Assembly: GCA_003339415.1 (NCBI GenBank)
Contig: PDHQ01000001.1
Location: 683,857 to 747,856, forward strand
Reading direction: 5' to 3'
Origin: Ophiocordyceps camponoti-saundersi (nom. inval.)
Taxonomy: Eukaryota > Ascomycota > Sordariomycetes > Hypocreales > Ophiocordycipitaceae
Length of the DNA stretch: 64,000 nt
The notes beneath the pieces were generated by a model. The model saw nothing but the letters and a program-made list of their open reading frames with translations, had not been told where the DNA came from and ran no database searches. The position numbers and the translations under genes were made by a program. This document shows, one piece after another, positions 22,855 through 35,339 of the stretch (position 1 is the first letter of the stretch; every line of letters begins with the position of its first letter).

Positions 22855-25082
22855 TTGGTTTAACCGTCCCGTATCAGCTGGCGGCAAGACACTGGACAAG
22901 AACACGCCACCCAAAGTCACCGTCTACATTGAACGCTTCATCGATCAGAGCTATATCAACACCGGGGACGGAATCGCCCGCTTCTCCCTGTCCAAGTCCA
23001 CCGTCATCTTCAAGGACATCACCGTCGGCTCGCACATCACGGCCCGATCATCAAAGCCCGGCTTTCAGCTCTCGGGCCCGGTGACTTTGTCCATTTCTCG
23101 GAGCACCTCCACTTCGGACCAGAAGTTCACCAACAAGGGCTCACAGAAGATGTAGACGCAGAAACGAGAGGAGATCTGTCAAGGTCGTCACTACTGCCGC
23201 TTCGAGACTTGGACTTACTACGTTCAGATCATCGGCAAGTGTCAGGGGCAGGATTGCGAGATTCGGTCTCCTATCACAGGACCTGACAAACGGCCTCTCA
23301 GTTCCGTCATCTACATCCCTGAGAAGTTGCCTGAGGAGCTCTTTGCTGGGGACGTGGCCTCTATCGCCTTTGCTATTGAGGAATCGTTTCGAGCTGAGTT
23401 GACTCGTAAATTTATCGACTGGAACAAGCCTCCCCGAAGAGGTCGCGTCGAGCATCAAGTTGATGCTTTCCGATCCAACTCTCAATCGGCTCTCAGGTTA
23501 TAGGACAAGTCCCTCAACGTCATGGTATATGTAAAACGATCTGAAAGCCCCGGGCAAGGCTCGACCGACTCCAGCAATGATGGCGTCATCACGGCCGACT
23601 ACTCCAAGACACAGATAGACTCTATTACCGCGGGTGGACCAGCATCGCCGAGTCTTCTACCTCTTTCGGACTCTCAATCGGACTTGCCAGCCGGCTCGGC
23701 TTTCAGTCGGTTGGAACCACTCTGATAGACGGTTCGAATCCCGAGGACAAGAGCGAGCAGATCCAGATCGGAACGTGGAAGACAGACGGCTTCTCCGTGA
23801 GCATGCAACGGCCAAGCCGGTATCACTTTCACTTTGAGACGTGGTCCTTTTATGTCCATATCTCGGGCATCTGCCGCAAGATTGACCATGACGGTGAGCC
23901 GAGGCCGTTCCAGCTGCCGTGCGAGTTCGACATGCCTCTTATGAAGGGGGCTGGTGAGCCTCTGACGCACTTTGTCGGAGTCTTTGACACGGTGAGCGGC
24001 AGAAAAGGCGACAAGGATCAAGGAAAGGAAGGCAGGGCCATGACTCTTACAACGGCAAAGACGACGGCAGGAATAAAACCATGGAAGCAAAGACGCGGGT
24101 GCCCAAGGCTCTCGGAAGGGAAGGCGATTTCTGCTTGCTGGACACGTACGAGTACTACAGGCTCGACGACAATAAGTATCTCGATTGAATTAACGATAAC
24201 TTCGTGTCGAGGCCCGGCGCGCCCAAGCCGCAGAACCTCGAGAACTGCAAGGAGGCACTGCCAGAGGACCCTCCTCCGGCTAAGGAGAAGAAATGCTACG
24301 AGAATCAGGCCCGGGCCGAGAACCTACGTCCGGAGAGCGAGGGAAAGACAGCCCTTGAGGCGCGCAAGGTGATTGAAAGATTCGGAACCTACTGCAAGGT
24401 TGAAAACGGCGACATCTACGACACAGAGAGCCGCAGGTGGCTCGATCACGGAAGCAGCGAGCCCTATTCAGACCCGGGTAGGCCTGAGTCGGATGGCTGC
24501 CGTGCTGGCGGTGAGCACGCGGTACCGAAAACCATCGACAGGCATCAGACCATGTGCAAACTCGATTCAGGGGACATCTTTGACTGGGCCACCGGGCAGT
24601 GGGTGAGGGTAGAGACGGATCGGCTGGTTCCTTACTCGGATGAGAGCAAGGTCAAACCTACTGACTGCGGACCTGATGATGCCGTTGGTGGCTCAGGGTC
24701 TGAGGCAGAAGCAGAAAATCTACATCAGCAGCAGCAAACGACTAGCACTAGCTGCAAGACCGTACAAGTGTCTTTCAGTGTCCTCAAGGAGACGAAATGG
24801 GGCGAGACGGTCAAGATCGTGGGCAACGCCGATGCCCTCAAGCAGTGGGATCCCAAACAAGCGGTGCCACTAAGCGCCGACCGCTACACCCAGGCAAACC
24901 ACGAATGAAGGGGATCCGTCTCGCTCGTCCCGGGAGAGGAGATTGAATACAAGTACGTCAAGGCCACAGAGGGCAGCGCAGAGACGGAGTGGGAAGGGGG
25001 TCCGAACCGCAAGTATTTGGTTAAAGCCCCCGAAGGTGATGGCGGTGCCGTCTCAGTATTCCAGGACAGGTGGAGAGGATGA
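22855..25082 (+). pseudogene. Broken modular protein gene ending in a CBM20 starch-binding domain
   Basis: Recognisable coding sequence runs for 2.2 kb but is interrupted by in-frame stops at 23,153 (TAG), 23,501 (TAG), 24,186 (TGA) and 24,906 (TGA), and by two frame changes near 23,620 and 24,035. The last 110 codons are a CBM20: VQVSFSVLKETKWGETVKIV, then WDPKQAVPLSA, EEIEYKYV and WEGGPNRKY, with the 24,906 stop sitting where the family has Trp. Upstream are two related segments (RFETWTYYVQIIGKC near 23,200 and HFETWSFYVHISGIC near 23,840) and two copies of a CK..xGDI motif (near 24,395 and 24,555). The catalytic or N-terminal part, if any, was not recognised, and no clear start remains. 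Introns cannot explain the interruptions because similarity continues straight through them. Confidence 0.8.
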
Positions 25083-25922
25083 GCAGATACATGTACGCAG
25101 GGGTGTAATAGAAGCGCTGAAAATGTCATTTGTATGTCCTTTGGCCGTTGCGTGATAGCAAGGCAGTGTATCCAGACCTGTCCGAGTCAGGAATCCCGGT
25201 CAGTCTCTATCTGAGGATTCCACATCCTTCTTACCTCTATCTTGAGCCGCTTCTCACAGACAGGGGCTCTCAATAACGAAAGGCTGTTTTCTTCCAAGAT
25301 GGTTGAATCTGCCTCGTCCGCGTCATTCGCTAGGCGATTTGCGCTCCCGCCGGCACTAAGCATCGACATCATGAATCGAGAACATGACTACTAATGAGGA
25401 AGAACTCCATCTTGATCAGCCACTAATCCCTTAATCGTAAAAGGTAGTACTCAGAGTCAAGAGCAAGGCAGACTCCAAGCCTCCACCATCAGCCGTCAAC
25501 CTACCTACCTACTCCCAGTAGTCGCCGATCTCTTATAAGCTATGGCGCGCAGTCCCCGGGGGGGGGATATGCTATGCAAGTATCCGTAAAGCTTAGCCTG
25601 TGGAGAGGGTTGATGTGTGAGTTGATGCTCAAGTCAATTCGTTAACTGGCTAGGCTGACTGTCAGGCTTACAGTCCGCTGGGAGTCCTCTTTCGCGTGAG
25701 TCAGTTTCAATGGAATTATCTGGACGCAGCTGCTGTGGTGGTTGATGATATATATGATATATGTAGAAGTATTTAAAGGCCCAGCTTCGCCTAACCTCGA
25801 CATGATGTTACAACTCGTTCAGTAGCCTTTGAACCGAGACTTTCAAAACACTCTTTTGCCTCTTTTTTTTCTCCTTCTCTCGTCTCTCACTCTGTTACTC
25901 TGATATATACACATACACAAAA
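25083..25922. other. Intergenic: promoter of the Gln/Pro repeat protein
   Basis: 840 bp without a gene. It includes a G run at about 25,559-25,566, AT-rich ATATATGATATATG around 25,748-25,763, a TATTTAAAG element and a CT-rich leader just before the next ATG. Confidence 0.55.
25770..25778 (+). promoter_or_regulatory. TATA-like element TATTTAAAG
   Basis: It lies about 145-150 bp upstream of the ATG at 25,923 and is followed by a pyrimidine-rich tract typical of fungal start regions. Confidence 0.4.
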
Positions 25923-27081
25923 ATGAAGCTCAGTGTTGCAGGAGGCTCCCTTCTGGCTTCCACCGCTGTGGCATTGCCGTTTTTTGGCCTACAGCCAGGC
26001 GGCGGCTACCCCCACGGCATTTCTGATCAATATGGTACATCCCTGATATAGGAGTTCTTCAAGGCACGCCCTATAAAGCTAATCGTGAACAGGGCCTGGT
26101 GTCATTAGTGATGAAGCAAAAGCCTTACTGGGAGACTCGAGCGACTTCGAGCGTCAGCAGAGTCTAGAGCGAAAGGGGAAAATTCAGCAGGGCATGTACG
26201 ATCGAGAACAGTGGATTCGCTCACAGCAACACCCTTCGCAGAACCAGCCATCTTGGCCGAACCAGCCGCCTGGGCAGCAGCAGCAGCAGTGGCAGCACCA
26301 CCAGCAGTGGCATCACAACCAGCAGTTTCCATCGCCTAATAACCGGCCTCGGCCTCAGCCGGTTCCCGGGCCGTCGCAGAGCCAGCAGAATCACTGGCAA
26401 CAGCCGCCTCCCCAGCAGAATCACTGGCAGCAGCCGCCTCCCCAGCAGAATCACTGGCAACGGCCGCATCCCCAGCAGAATCACTGGCAGCCGCCGCCTC
26501 CCCAGCAGAATCACTGGCAACGGCCGCATCCCCAGCAGAATCGCTGGCAGCCGCCGCCTCCCCAGCAGAATCACTGGCAGCAGCCGCCTCCCCAGCAGAA
26601 TCACTGGCAACGGCCGCCTCTCCAGCAGACGAACCGGCAGTGGGCCGAGGCGCTAGCTCGGGCGGCTGCTGTCGAGCGCCACGGGGAGAATCACCCGATA
26701 GTAAACTGTCTTTTTGCCCCGGTACCAGGCTCCAGAGAATGTAACTTGAAAGACACTCCTCTCATACTGGCTGAGGATCGAGGGCGTCCAATTGCCCCTA
26801 AACAGCCACAGACTCCTCGGCCTGCGCCGGCTCCACGGCCTGCACCTGCTCCGGCTCCTCGGCCTGCGCCTCAGCCAGCTCCTCGGCCTGGGCCTCAACC
26901 GGTTCCCGGGCCGTCGCAGAGCCAGCAGCCTGGAGGTGCTACGTCTGGAGGGACCCAGAATTCCGGGATGGGTCAGCCTGCGCCGGCTCCTCAGCCTCGT
27001 CCGAACGTCGCGGCATCCAGAGATGAACAGAAGGGGAAACCGGAAACGATTAACAATGCAAATGTCGGCTCAGATTGTTAA
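25923..27081 (+). CDS. Secreted Gln/Pro-rich tandem-repeat protein
   Basis: Two exons, 25923-26034 and 26093-27081 (phase 1, GTACAT donor, ACAG acceptor), giving 366 residues. Residues 1-18 are a signal peptide (MKLSVAGGSLLASTAVAL). A short acidic-basic segment follows, then a Gln/His-rich region, eight tandem copies of a 10-residue unit QNHWQ-x-P-x-PQ (about residues 136-215), a non-repetitive stretch with two Cys, and a second Pro/Ala-rich repeat of the PAPxPAP kind. It has no recognised domain. Low-complexity secreted proteins of this kind are often wall-associated, but the function here is unknown. Exon 1 was chosen because it is the only nearby ATG that supplies a signal peptide and splices in frame to the repeat. 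Confidence 0.8.
26386..26625 (+). repeat. Eight tandem 30-bp coding repeats
   Basis: The unit encodes QNHWQ-x-P-x-PQ. Copies differ mainly at codons 6 and 8 (Q/R/P and P/H), alternate in type, and one copy has Arg for His. Confidence 0.9.
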
Positions 27082-27564
27082 GGGCGTGGCAACGTGCCGT
27101 GGTCCAGTCTGCCTTATGTAGTCTAGCCTAGCCCTCTTGTTCTTTTCTCCTGTACACGCCTTAAGATATCTGTAGTGCGTTCCAAGACATGTATGTATGG
27201 ACGCATTTCTTCAAGCACACGCGCCTGATTTCGTGCGTTTTGATAAAGGCTGCGGGTTGTATCAAGCGTCTCGCCCAGGTGCCTAGGTAAACACGTACAT
27301 ATGTATGCATATAGAAGTATATCTCACCTGCTATTGTAGCATCACTGTCAGCATCAATGATGCCGTGTCCCCATTCCTGAGATGGAGTCAATTGATGCCT
27401 TCGACTCTTTGAGGGCATGGCGGATCACGTGACTCCTGGACCCCGTATCATATCTGTATAATTTCTTCTTTGGCCGGCACGGAACACGGAAAAACCCTCT
27501 CTCGTCTGTCCAAATCTCGCTTCTCATTCCGCGGTTTCGCCCTCCGCGGGTCGCCAAAAAGACA
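27082..27564. other. Intergenic, 0.48 kb
   Basis: 3' flank of the repeat protein and promoter of the hydroxylase gene. No gene is seen. Confidence 0.55.
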
Positions 27565-28587
27565 ATGGCCAGTGTCGCGATCCAAAGCCTCCGAGAGAGC
27601 CTCTGCTCCGAGTCTACTCCGCTTCCCGTCAGGTTCCGGGCTCTGTTCAGCCTCAAGCACGTGGCGAAAACGTCGCAAGGTCAACCTGCCGACGACGCCA
27701 TCGACGCCATCGCCGCTGGCTTCAAGTCACCCTCTGCGCTCCTCAAGCATGAGCTGGCCTACTGTCTGGGACAGACGGGCAAAGATGCGGCCATAGAGCC
27801 ACTGCGACAGGTTCTCTCTGACCTGCAAGAGGATCCCATGTGCAGGCACGAGGCCGCCGAGGCCCTCGGCGCGCTGGGAAAGATGGACAATCTGAGTCTT
27901 CTGCAATACTTTCGCGATCGCGAGGGCGAGGACGTCGTAGTCAAGGAAACATGTGAAATCGCCATCGACCGGATACAATGGGAAAACTCGACGGCGCGAT
28001 CGCAGGAAAAGCTACGGCAAAGGTGAGAATGCGCGGTGACCGGCTCTGAAGCGGCGGCGACTGAATGGCAAGGTAGCGATTTCGCTTCGGTTGATCCGGC
28101 GCCACCAATGCCCGAGTCGGGTAAAACGGTTGACGACCTCGGCAAGGAACTGATGGACGTGAAGTCACCGCTTTTCCTGCGCTATCGCGCCATGTTTGCT
28201 CTTCGCGACCTTGCCTCTCGCCCGGACGCGCCGACGGCCATCCCAGCCGTCCTCGCCTTGGCCGAGGGCTTCAAGGATAAATCGGCCCTGTTTCGACACG
28301 AGATTGCCTTTGTCTTTGGCCAGCTCTCACATCCTGCCTCCATACCAGCCCTCACGGCCGCTCTGAGTGACGTGAACGAAGCCAGCATGGTACGGCATGA
28401 GGCTGCCGAAGCGCTTGGCAGTCTGGGTGGCGAGGATGGCGTTGAGGAAATACTGAAGCGATTCCTCAAAGACAAGGAGAAGGTGGTCCGAGAAAGTGTC
28501 GTCGTGGCGCTGGATATGGCCGATTATGAGAAGAGCGCAGACGCCGAGTACGCGTTGGTTCCGGAGGCTGCGAGCGCTCTGGCGTAG
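27565..28587 (+). CDS. LIA1: Deoxyhypusine hydroxylase
   Basis: It completes hypusine synthesis on translation factor eIF5A by hydroxylating deoxyhypusine, using a di-iron centre. Two exons, 27565-28022 and 28077-28587 (phase 2, donor GTGAGA, acceptor GTAG), give 322 residues, the usual size. The protein is two sets of HEAT-like repeats, each with the paired His-Glu iron ligands: HELAYCLGQ near residue 62 and [12 protein letters not shown] near 94 in the first half, then HEIAFVFGQ near 229 and [12 protein letters not shown] near 261 in the second. The intron falls in the linker between the halves. All four His-Glu pairs are present, so the enzyme should be active. Confidence 0.95.
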
Positions 28588-29281
28588 GTGCCTCTACCTA
28601 GTAGGCCGGTATGCGATCGTGTAAGATAGGATCATCTATGTACCTAGGTCGGTAAGCCGCGTGAGGACATACCTGCGTCAAGCGGCGAGATGGTTCATTC
28701 GCCAACTTGACGCGTATGCATTTGTCTTTGACTCTGACTAGTACATACGATGGCGCGGTGACGACCGTGGTGTCGATGCTGTTGGTGACTTGGTGTTGAT
28801 GACTCGATGAGTTAAGCTTAGGTACCGGGGTACCTGCCGACCGCTCGGTGCCCACCACTCGGGATTCTTGTTCTGGTACGAATACGTGTTACTAATCAAA
28901 TCAGGACTCAGGTGCTATTAGTACAACGTACGTACCACGAATACTACCTACGGATGGAGGCAGCGAAATACCTACTCGAACTACGTACTACCAGGAAAGC
29001 GGAAAGCAGGGAGGAGGCTCCTTCGTGATAACCGACGACACAGAAATTTGCTCTTTTAGGGACGCCTTCAAAGGCACTCTTTCGCCGACCTTCAAGGTGG
29101 CTTTCAGAGACACTTCCGAGGACCCTTTCAGGGGCTCTTTCAGGGTCGTCAACGACATCCAGGGCCTCTTTTAGGCCCTCAAGAGACGCTCCGAACCGAC
29201 TCGCCTTATCCCTTTGGATGATACGCTTTCGACCGCTGGCCATGCGTCACGCTTTGAGCGAAGACGCACGATAACTCCATC
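28588..29281. other. Intergenic: SCC2 upstream region
   Basis: 694 bp with no supported gene. At about 29,060-29,190 there are repeated CCTTTCAGGG-like, partly self-complementary blocks. They happen to keep a Glu/Gly-rich minus-strand frame open, which I do not take as coding. Confidence 0.5.
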
Positions 29282-32200
29282 ATGCTGCCAGACGGTTCCG
29301 AAAATGGGGTCGATATCGTGCAGCAACCGTCGCAACCTCATCCCGCCATCTCGCGGCCCTTCACCCTACAAGAGTCGCTGCCCTACTCGCCCCAGACGTT
29401 GACGGCTCCTCTTCTTCCAGGTCAGCTGTCTCCCTGCAACCTTTGAGAGCAGCGCGGGCTGACGCGGTCTCTTCTTCCAGATGTCATCCCCGATCCCACC
29501 TTGGGATCAGGCTCGCCCGCTCTGCGCATCTCAGGCCTCTTCCCGCGAGACGAGTTCGACAGAATCAACAACGAAGCCTTAAACCACCCGCAAGGCTCGA
29601 GAACCTTGAAGCAGGCCACCGACTACGTGCTGCACGATCTGAAGCCGTCCCAAAGAACTCAGTAGTACGTTCTCGTGCCTCTACTACCCGCTTGCCCTCG
29701 TCATCGTCGCTGACCGTCTTCCAGCAAGTTTTCAGCGATTCCCTCAGGCCCGCCAGGCCCGCCGCCCGGGAAGGGCCTTTCGCAGGGCCTTTCACCCATG
29801 ACTAGAAGCGTTTACGACAGGGTGGGAAGCTTTTTCAAGTCGACAGAAGCCAACGTCGCGAGCCCCAGGATGAATGGTGAGGTACCGAGATCGACCAAGG
29901 AATCACCATGGCTTGACTCCAACAGACGATCGGAAAACCCCGAGCCTTATAGATCTCCCTCTTTTAGGATAGAGGTTGCTATCCCCTCGAAACGGACCTT
30001 CGACCCGTCCTCATACGTCGACGTCGCCGGCTCGGGCCATCCGCCGGAGTCGTCGTCGATGCAGCCCGAGCTGGCAGCAAAAGTCAAGCTTCCACCACCT
30101 TCCGACAGCAGAACCGCAACCCCCAAAGAACAGTCTCCTTCCGCCGCCAAGAGCTTGGCCTTCAGCATCGAGCTTCCCAAGGTTAATATCAAAAAGGAAG
30201 AGTATTTCGAGGTATGCGAGGTCCCGGACGCTCCGAAAAGCCTCTCGAATCGGCGACGGGAAGCACAAGCATTTTCCGACGGTCGAGGCGTTGTCGTGAC
30301 CAGCCTTGATCAGCATCAGAGAAGCGAGGTGGCTCTGGATGCCCTCGACGCCCTGTTGCGGTCTATCTTCTCCGCGGTGGGGAGTGCCCTGGCCATGGAA
30401 CCGGGAGCCGAGCACATCGTGACCCTGACGGCGGATCAGGCACCCGTCATGACGTCAGCGACGCAACAAAAGCTGCACGGCGCCATCCAGAAAGTCATCG
30501 ACCTGAGGTGCTTCGACAGCGTCGCCTTGGAGAAGCTGCTGCACATCGTCAAGCTGAGTGACACCAGCCTGAGGCAGATCGACGGCGTCGAGTTTCGTGT
30601 TGACGAACACTGGGACGAGGGCGCCGTCGATTCCTGGGTGCTACAGCTGTCCGAGGTCGAGACCATACTCAAGGCTGCGCGCACTTGCTTGCGCGTACTG
30701 TCGGGTGGCCGCGAAGACAGACAGCTCTACTCCGAGTCAACGATTCAGCGCTGCGTCGATCTCTTCAAGTCGGTCATCGAAGACTTGGTCGTTCCGCTAG
30801 TGGAGCTTCGCAGCTCTGCCAGTCTCTTCAGGCTCGTTCAGAAACACAAAAAGGCCGTGGCGTCTACCTTCATCTGCTGCCAGAAACTGTTCGCCTTGCT
30901 GGCGGAACTCGTGACCAAAATGGAGCTCTCCGAGTCCGTCATCAACGCCCTCGAGTACACGTCATCCAAACTCATCTTCGTGGAGAACGCGTACTATGAA
31001 AAGGACTCGGCCATCGGCCTCCAAAGGTTTGACGGCATCCGCTCCGTCGCCATGGACATGCTCTGCCAGATCTTTCTCATCAAGCCCGAGCAGAGACAGG
31101 GCATCATCGACGACATCCTCACCTCGCTCGAGAAGCTCCCCGTCGGAAAGCAGAGCTCCAGGCAGTTCAAGCTCTCCGACGGCGGCAGCATCCAGCCCGT
31201 CTCCGCACTGATCATGCGCCTGGTTCAGGCGAGCTCTGGGAGAGCCAGCGTCGACGACGGTGGAGGGCGGGCCGCCATCCTTCGACGCATAAACGATGGC
31301 GACGCCGGCGAAGGCGAAGAGACGTCCAAGAAAAGTCAGGTCCCTTGCACCGTCGCGACGGAAGAACAGGGTGCTCAGCAACACGCTGTGGCTGTGCAGG
31401 AGCTGGAGGCGAGCGTCGCGCCCCTCGTCGAGGCAGCGAGTCGGAACGCGTCCTATGTGATCAATTTCATCGTCAAGCGGGCCATCGGCTCAACCAAGAC
31501 TGGAGACACTCCGTATCGAAACCTCCTGGACCTATTCGTCGATGATTTCACCACCTGTCTCGACTCGCCGGACTGGCCGTCGGCGGAACTTTTGCTTCGC
31601 CTCCTGATGTTCATGATGGTACAGCTTTTCGAGGCCGGCAAGACGGCGGCGCCTGCGAAGAACATGGCACTAGAGCTGCTAGGCGCTATGAGCGCCGCGA
31701 TCTCTCGCCTCAGGTCGCACGCCAAGAAGACGGCGGGATCGTTTGAAGGCAGCGACGCTGACGAGCTGTCGCAGTACCTATCGGAGCTGGCGATGCTCGT
31801 CCTTGAACAGAAGAGCCAGACGGAGCACATCAGTACCTGGTCAGGACCCTACCGGGTTTCCTTGGAATACATCCTGAGGCGCTGCTCCGATGACCCTCAT
31901 CTGGCCGGCGCTGCGTCGTACGTCGTTGCCGACTGGGCGAACAAGGTGCACGTCGCCTACGATAGCGATCAAGAGGGCGACAACGATCGGGATCAGGAAC
32001 TGGGTCGGTTGGCTTATCGTCTTCGAACGATGATTGAGGATCGGAATTGGCTTTCGAGCCAGTACACGTTTAAGGCCGTGTCGGCAAGCCAAGCCAAATT
32101 TGCCTACTTGATCATGCTGCTGCGGTCTCCCATGTTTGAGGCCTTTGGAAAGATTGTCAACATCTTACTCGGATCGATGGCGAGTGACCAAGCGACGGTG

Positions 32201-34304
32201 CGAAGCAAGAGCCTCAAGAGCATACATCAAGTGCTGGAGACGGACCCTTCGATCCTGGACGGCGATTCGACTGTGATCCAGCTGATACTCGACTGCGCTA
32301 GCGACTCGTCGACACAGGTTCGAGACTCGGCGCTCGGCCTGCTGGGCAACTGCATAGGAATGCGCCGCGGGCTTGAGTCGTCGCTGACGCCGAGGATCAT
32401 AGAGCGATTCCAAGACGCCGGCGTGGGCGTCAGGAAGAGGGCCATGAAGCTCGCACGTGACATCTACCTGCGCAACCGGAGCAAAGCGCTGCGAAGCGCC
32501 ATCGCCAATGGACTGCTCCGACGAGCGCAAGACCCGGACGAGGGCGTACGTGACCTCTCGAGGCAGATGATCGAGGAGGTCTGGTTCGCGCCCTTTTACG
32601 CCAACGAGAACACGGCGGCCTTCGAGACTTCTCTGGCCGAGCATGTGGCGCTCATAATCCAGACGGTCAAGACAGGGACGGTGACCGAGGTGCTCGACAA
32701 GGTGTTCCAGACAGTGCTGAGGCCGCAGAACCGGTCTCTGGAAGGCCCGTTCTCGGTGTGCTCGAGGCTGGTCGGCACCATGTTTGGCATGATTGACAAC
32801 CCCGACTCGGAAGACACGACGGTCCCGTCCGGGCGAGACGCGCTGCAGGTCCTCACCATCTTCGCCAAGGCCGACCCGAAGCTTTTCAACTTTGAGCAGA
32901 TTCGACTGCTCAAGCCTCAGCTGGCGAGCTTCGCCGGCCGGGACGAGCTGGCGGCCTTCCGGGCGGTGACGGTGATTTACAAGAGGGTGCTCCCGCAGCT
33001 GCCCATGGTCCACGCCGAGTTCCTCGCCGAGGTGCGGCTTCAACTCCTGAAGGCGATCGGCAAGATTTACTCGCGCGCGGCGCTCGACGACCTCATTGCC
33101 TGCACGCATGCCGTCTGCGAGCTGCTCAAGGACTTTGCTCCCCTGGCCAACCTCGTAGCGTCGAGCCTCCTCGGCATACAGAAGTTGGGCAAGGATAAGC
33201 TGGACAGCAGGGGGCTCGGCCAGCTCTGCGCATACGCCATCATCGTGGGTAGTGTCTGCAAACACTCGGACCTCGATCAGCAGCTTTCCATCTTCCGGGA
33301 CAGGTTCCCTCGCTGGAAGGGAGACTCTGTACCCCGGCTGATCGTCGACATGCTTTCGCCCTTCGCCTCGCCGACGCAGACGCTGGAGGCGCGCAAGGCG
33401 GCCATCGAGGCTATTGGACTAGTGTGCCAGTCGTGGCCTCGCAACTACGTTCTGGCCAAGGTCTACACGGCGTTTCAGCAGGTTTTCCAGGACCGGGTGC
33501 CGGCACTAGAGACGCTCGTCTTGCGGTCGTTCAAGGAGTTCTTGACGACGGAGGAGAAGCGGTCCGAGGTCGGAGCCGAGGCCGAAGCCGCGTCGGGAGA
33601 TAAGAAGAAGAAGGAGCTGACGGTCATGGGCGGAACCAACTTCGACGACGTGGCGAGCGCGACAACGCAGCGGTTCCTCAAGGACATGACGAGGGTTGCG
33701 CTGGGCAGCCAGGACGAGCACGCGTTTTTGGCAATGGAGGTACTGGGCAGCATCAACCGTCAGGGCCTGACGCATCCCAAGGAGACGGGGGTGACGCTGA
33801 TGACGCTGGAGACGTCCGCCAATCGGAAGATGGCAGAACTCGCCTTTGTCGAACACCGGGCACTTCACGAAAAGCACGAGACGGTGCTGGAGAGGGAGTA
33901 CATCAAGGCAGTACAGTCGGCCTATAGCTATCAGCGTGACGTGGTTCGGGACTGTCGCGGCGCGACTACGGACCCGTTGCAGTCGAAGCTGCATCTGCTG
34001 ATGGAGGTTCTCAAGATCAGCAAGATGAAGAATCGGCAGCGGTTCCTCGAGAAGCTGTGCGGCCAGGTCGACTTCGACCTGAGTAAGCTAGACGAGGACC
34101 ACTTCGGCTTCTCGCGCTTCGTCATCGAGAGCGTGGCCTTTCTGGACTTTCAGACGGTGGGCGAGGTGCAGACGACGGTGAATACCCTGGAGAAGCTAGT
34201 AGCCAGCACCGGAGCGACAGTTGCCCAGGCCATTGAGTCGGAAGTGTTGAATCTTAGGATGGATGACGACGAAGAGACGAAAGCGGGAGCTGAGCTTGTG
34301 ACGG

Positions 34305-34354
<50 letters not shown>

Positions 34355-34945
34355 CCCCCGCCGATGCCGAATATAACCATGACGACGCAGCCCACGGTGG
34401 AGCCGCGACGGCTGCGGCAGCTGGCGTCGGCCTCTATCCTGCTCCTGTCAGTTTGGGAGGCGAGAACACATCTGCGGAAGCTGTACGGCATGGGCACGAA
34501 CCGGCACGACAGCAAGGCCAAGGCGCTGGCCAAGGACCTGAACAAGACGCCGACAAGGGTGCAGGGTGTTCACGGGGACCGGCTCTGGGACGAGCTGACG
34601 AGCCTCATGGGCGCGCTGGAGAGCCCGGACCGGATGGCGGCCAAGTGTCGCGACTTTGTCGAGCTGATGAGCGTCGACAAGGAGTTCAAGCCGGTCGAGG
34701 AAGACGACGACGACGTCGCTGTCCACGACGGGAGCGGCGAAATGGGCCGGGCGACGCCGAGCGACGGCGACGACGACCATGACGACGGCGACGACGACGA
34801 CAATGGTCGGGGCCGGAAGCGGAAAGGGGCGGCGGCGGTGGGCGGGCGCGGTAAAAAGCGGGCGCGGTCCGGGTCGCAGCCGCGCAAGCGGGGTCGGCCC
34901 CGAAAGATCGTGGAGAACAGCAGCAGGGATGGGGGATGGGGTTGA
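29282..34945 (+). CDS. SCC2: Sister chromatid cohesion protein 2 / Mis4 / Nipped-B (cohesin loader)
   Basis: Large HEAT-repeat ATPase activator that, with Scc4, loads cohesin onto chromosomes. Three exons, 29282-29420, 29481-29664 and 29725-34945 (phases 1 and 2), give 1,847 residues, the family's size. The N terminus carries RPFTLQESLPYSPQT and DVIPDPTLGSGSP, the Scc4-binding-type region, followed by a disordered linker. HEAT repeats occupy roughly residues 300-1,550, with blocks such as DEGVRDLSRQMIEEVWF and SYQRDVVRDCRGAT. A run of Ala-Thr then Thr codons, (GGCGAC/ACGACG)n at about 34,300-34,352, lies before the C-terminal part. The C terminus is acidic and then strongly basic, with an AT-hook-like KRGRPRK near residue 1,830. 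One possible extra intron near 29,880 was not used because it breaks the frame. Confidence 0.92.
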
Positions 34946-35339
34946 AATTATGCGTGGGAAAAGCGGCGTTCTCGGGGGTTTTGGGCGTGAATGGGTGAAC
35001 GGTGGGAGGGATCAAGGCTAGATTTGCTGGGCTTTCATGGTGATTGCTGGTTATGATGGATTGGAAGGTTTTTCCTCATCCACCGATCTATCTATCTACC
35101 TATCGATGTAGGGTCCCCTCGGGAGAGGAGGGGAATCCCGCAAAGGAGGCGCTCGAGGCGTATGGGATATGGTGCGATGCATGCATCATGTATAACAAGA
35201 TGAGATGCGAGAGACGGAGAGATTTCAATGAGATGATGAATGAGATGATGGCTCGTCATCAGATTCAGTGGATGGAGAGAGATAGAGAAAAAGAGAGAGC
35301 TGTAGATATCCAACGCCAGACACCTGCCTTTGCCATCCT
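34946..35339. other. Convergent intergenic region, 0.39 kb
   Basis: It lies between the 3' ends of SCC2 and the Ca2+/H+ exchanger. No gene or clear structured element is seen. Confidence 0.55.

Noticed and set aside
23731..23741. GGTTCGAATCC, a tRNA T-arm-like string
   Set aside because: No acceptor stem, D arm or anticodon arm can be placed around it; it lies inside the CBM20 relic.
22855..25082. Repeat-induced point mutation as the cause of the CBM20 gene's decay
   Set aside because: Two of four stops read as Trp codons TGG changed to TGA, which is not the CpA-to-TpA context of RIP; frame changes are also present and the region is not AT-rich.
28944..29243. 99-codon minus-strand frame rich in Glu/Gly upstream of SCC2
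   Set aside because: It is kept open by the repeated CTTTCAGG-type blocks and overlaps the SCC2 promoter; no domain.
29878..29926. Possible extra SCC2 intron with good-looking ends
   Set aside because: Removing it (49 nt) shifts the frame into a stop within about 15 codons, while the unspliced frame stays open.
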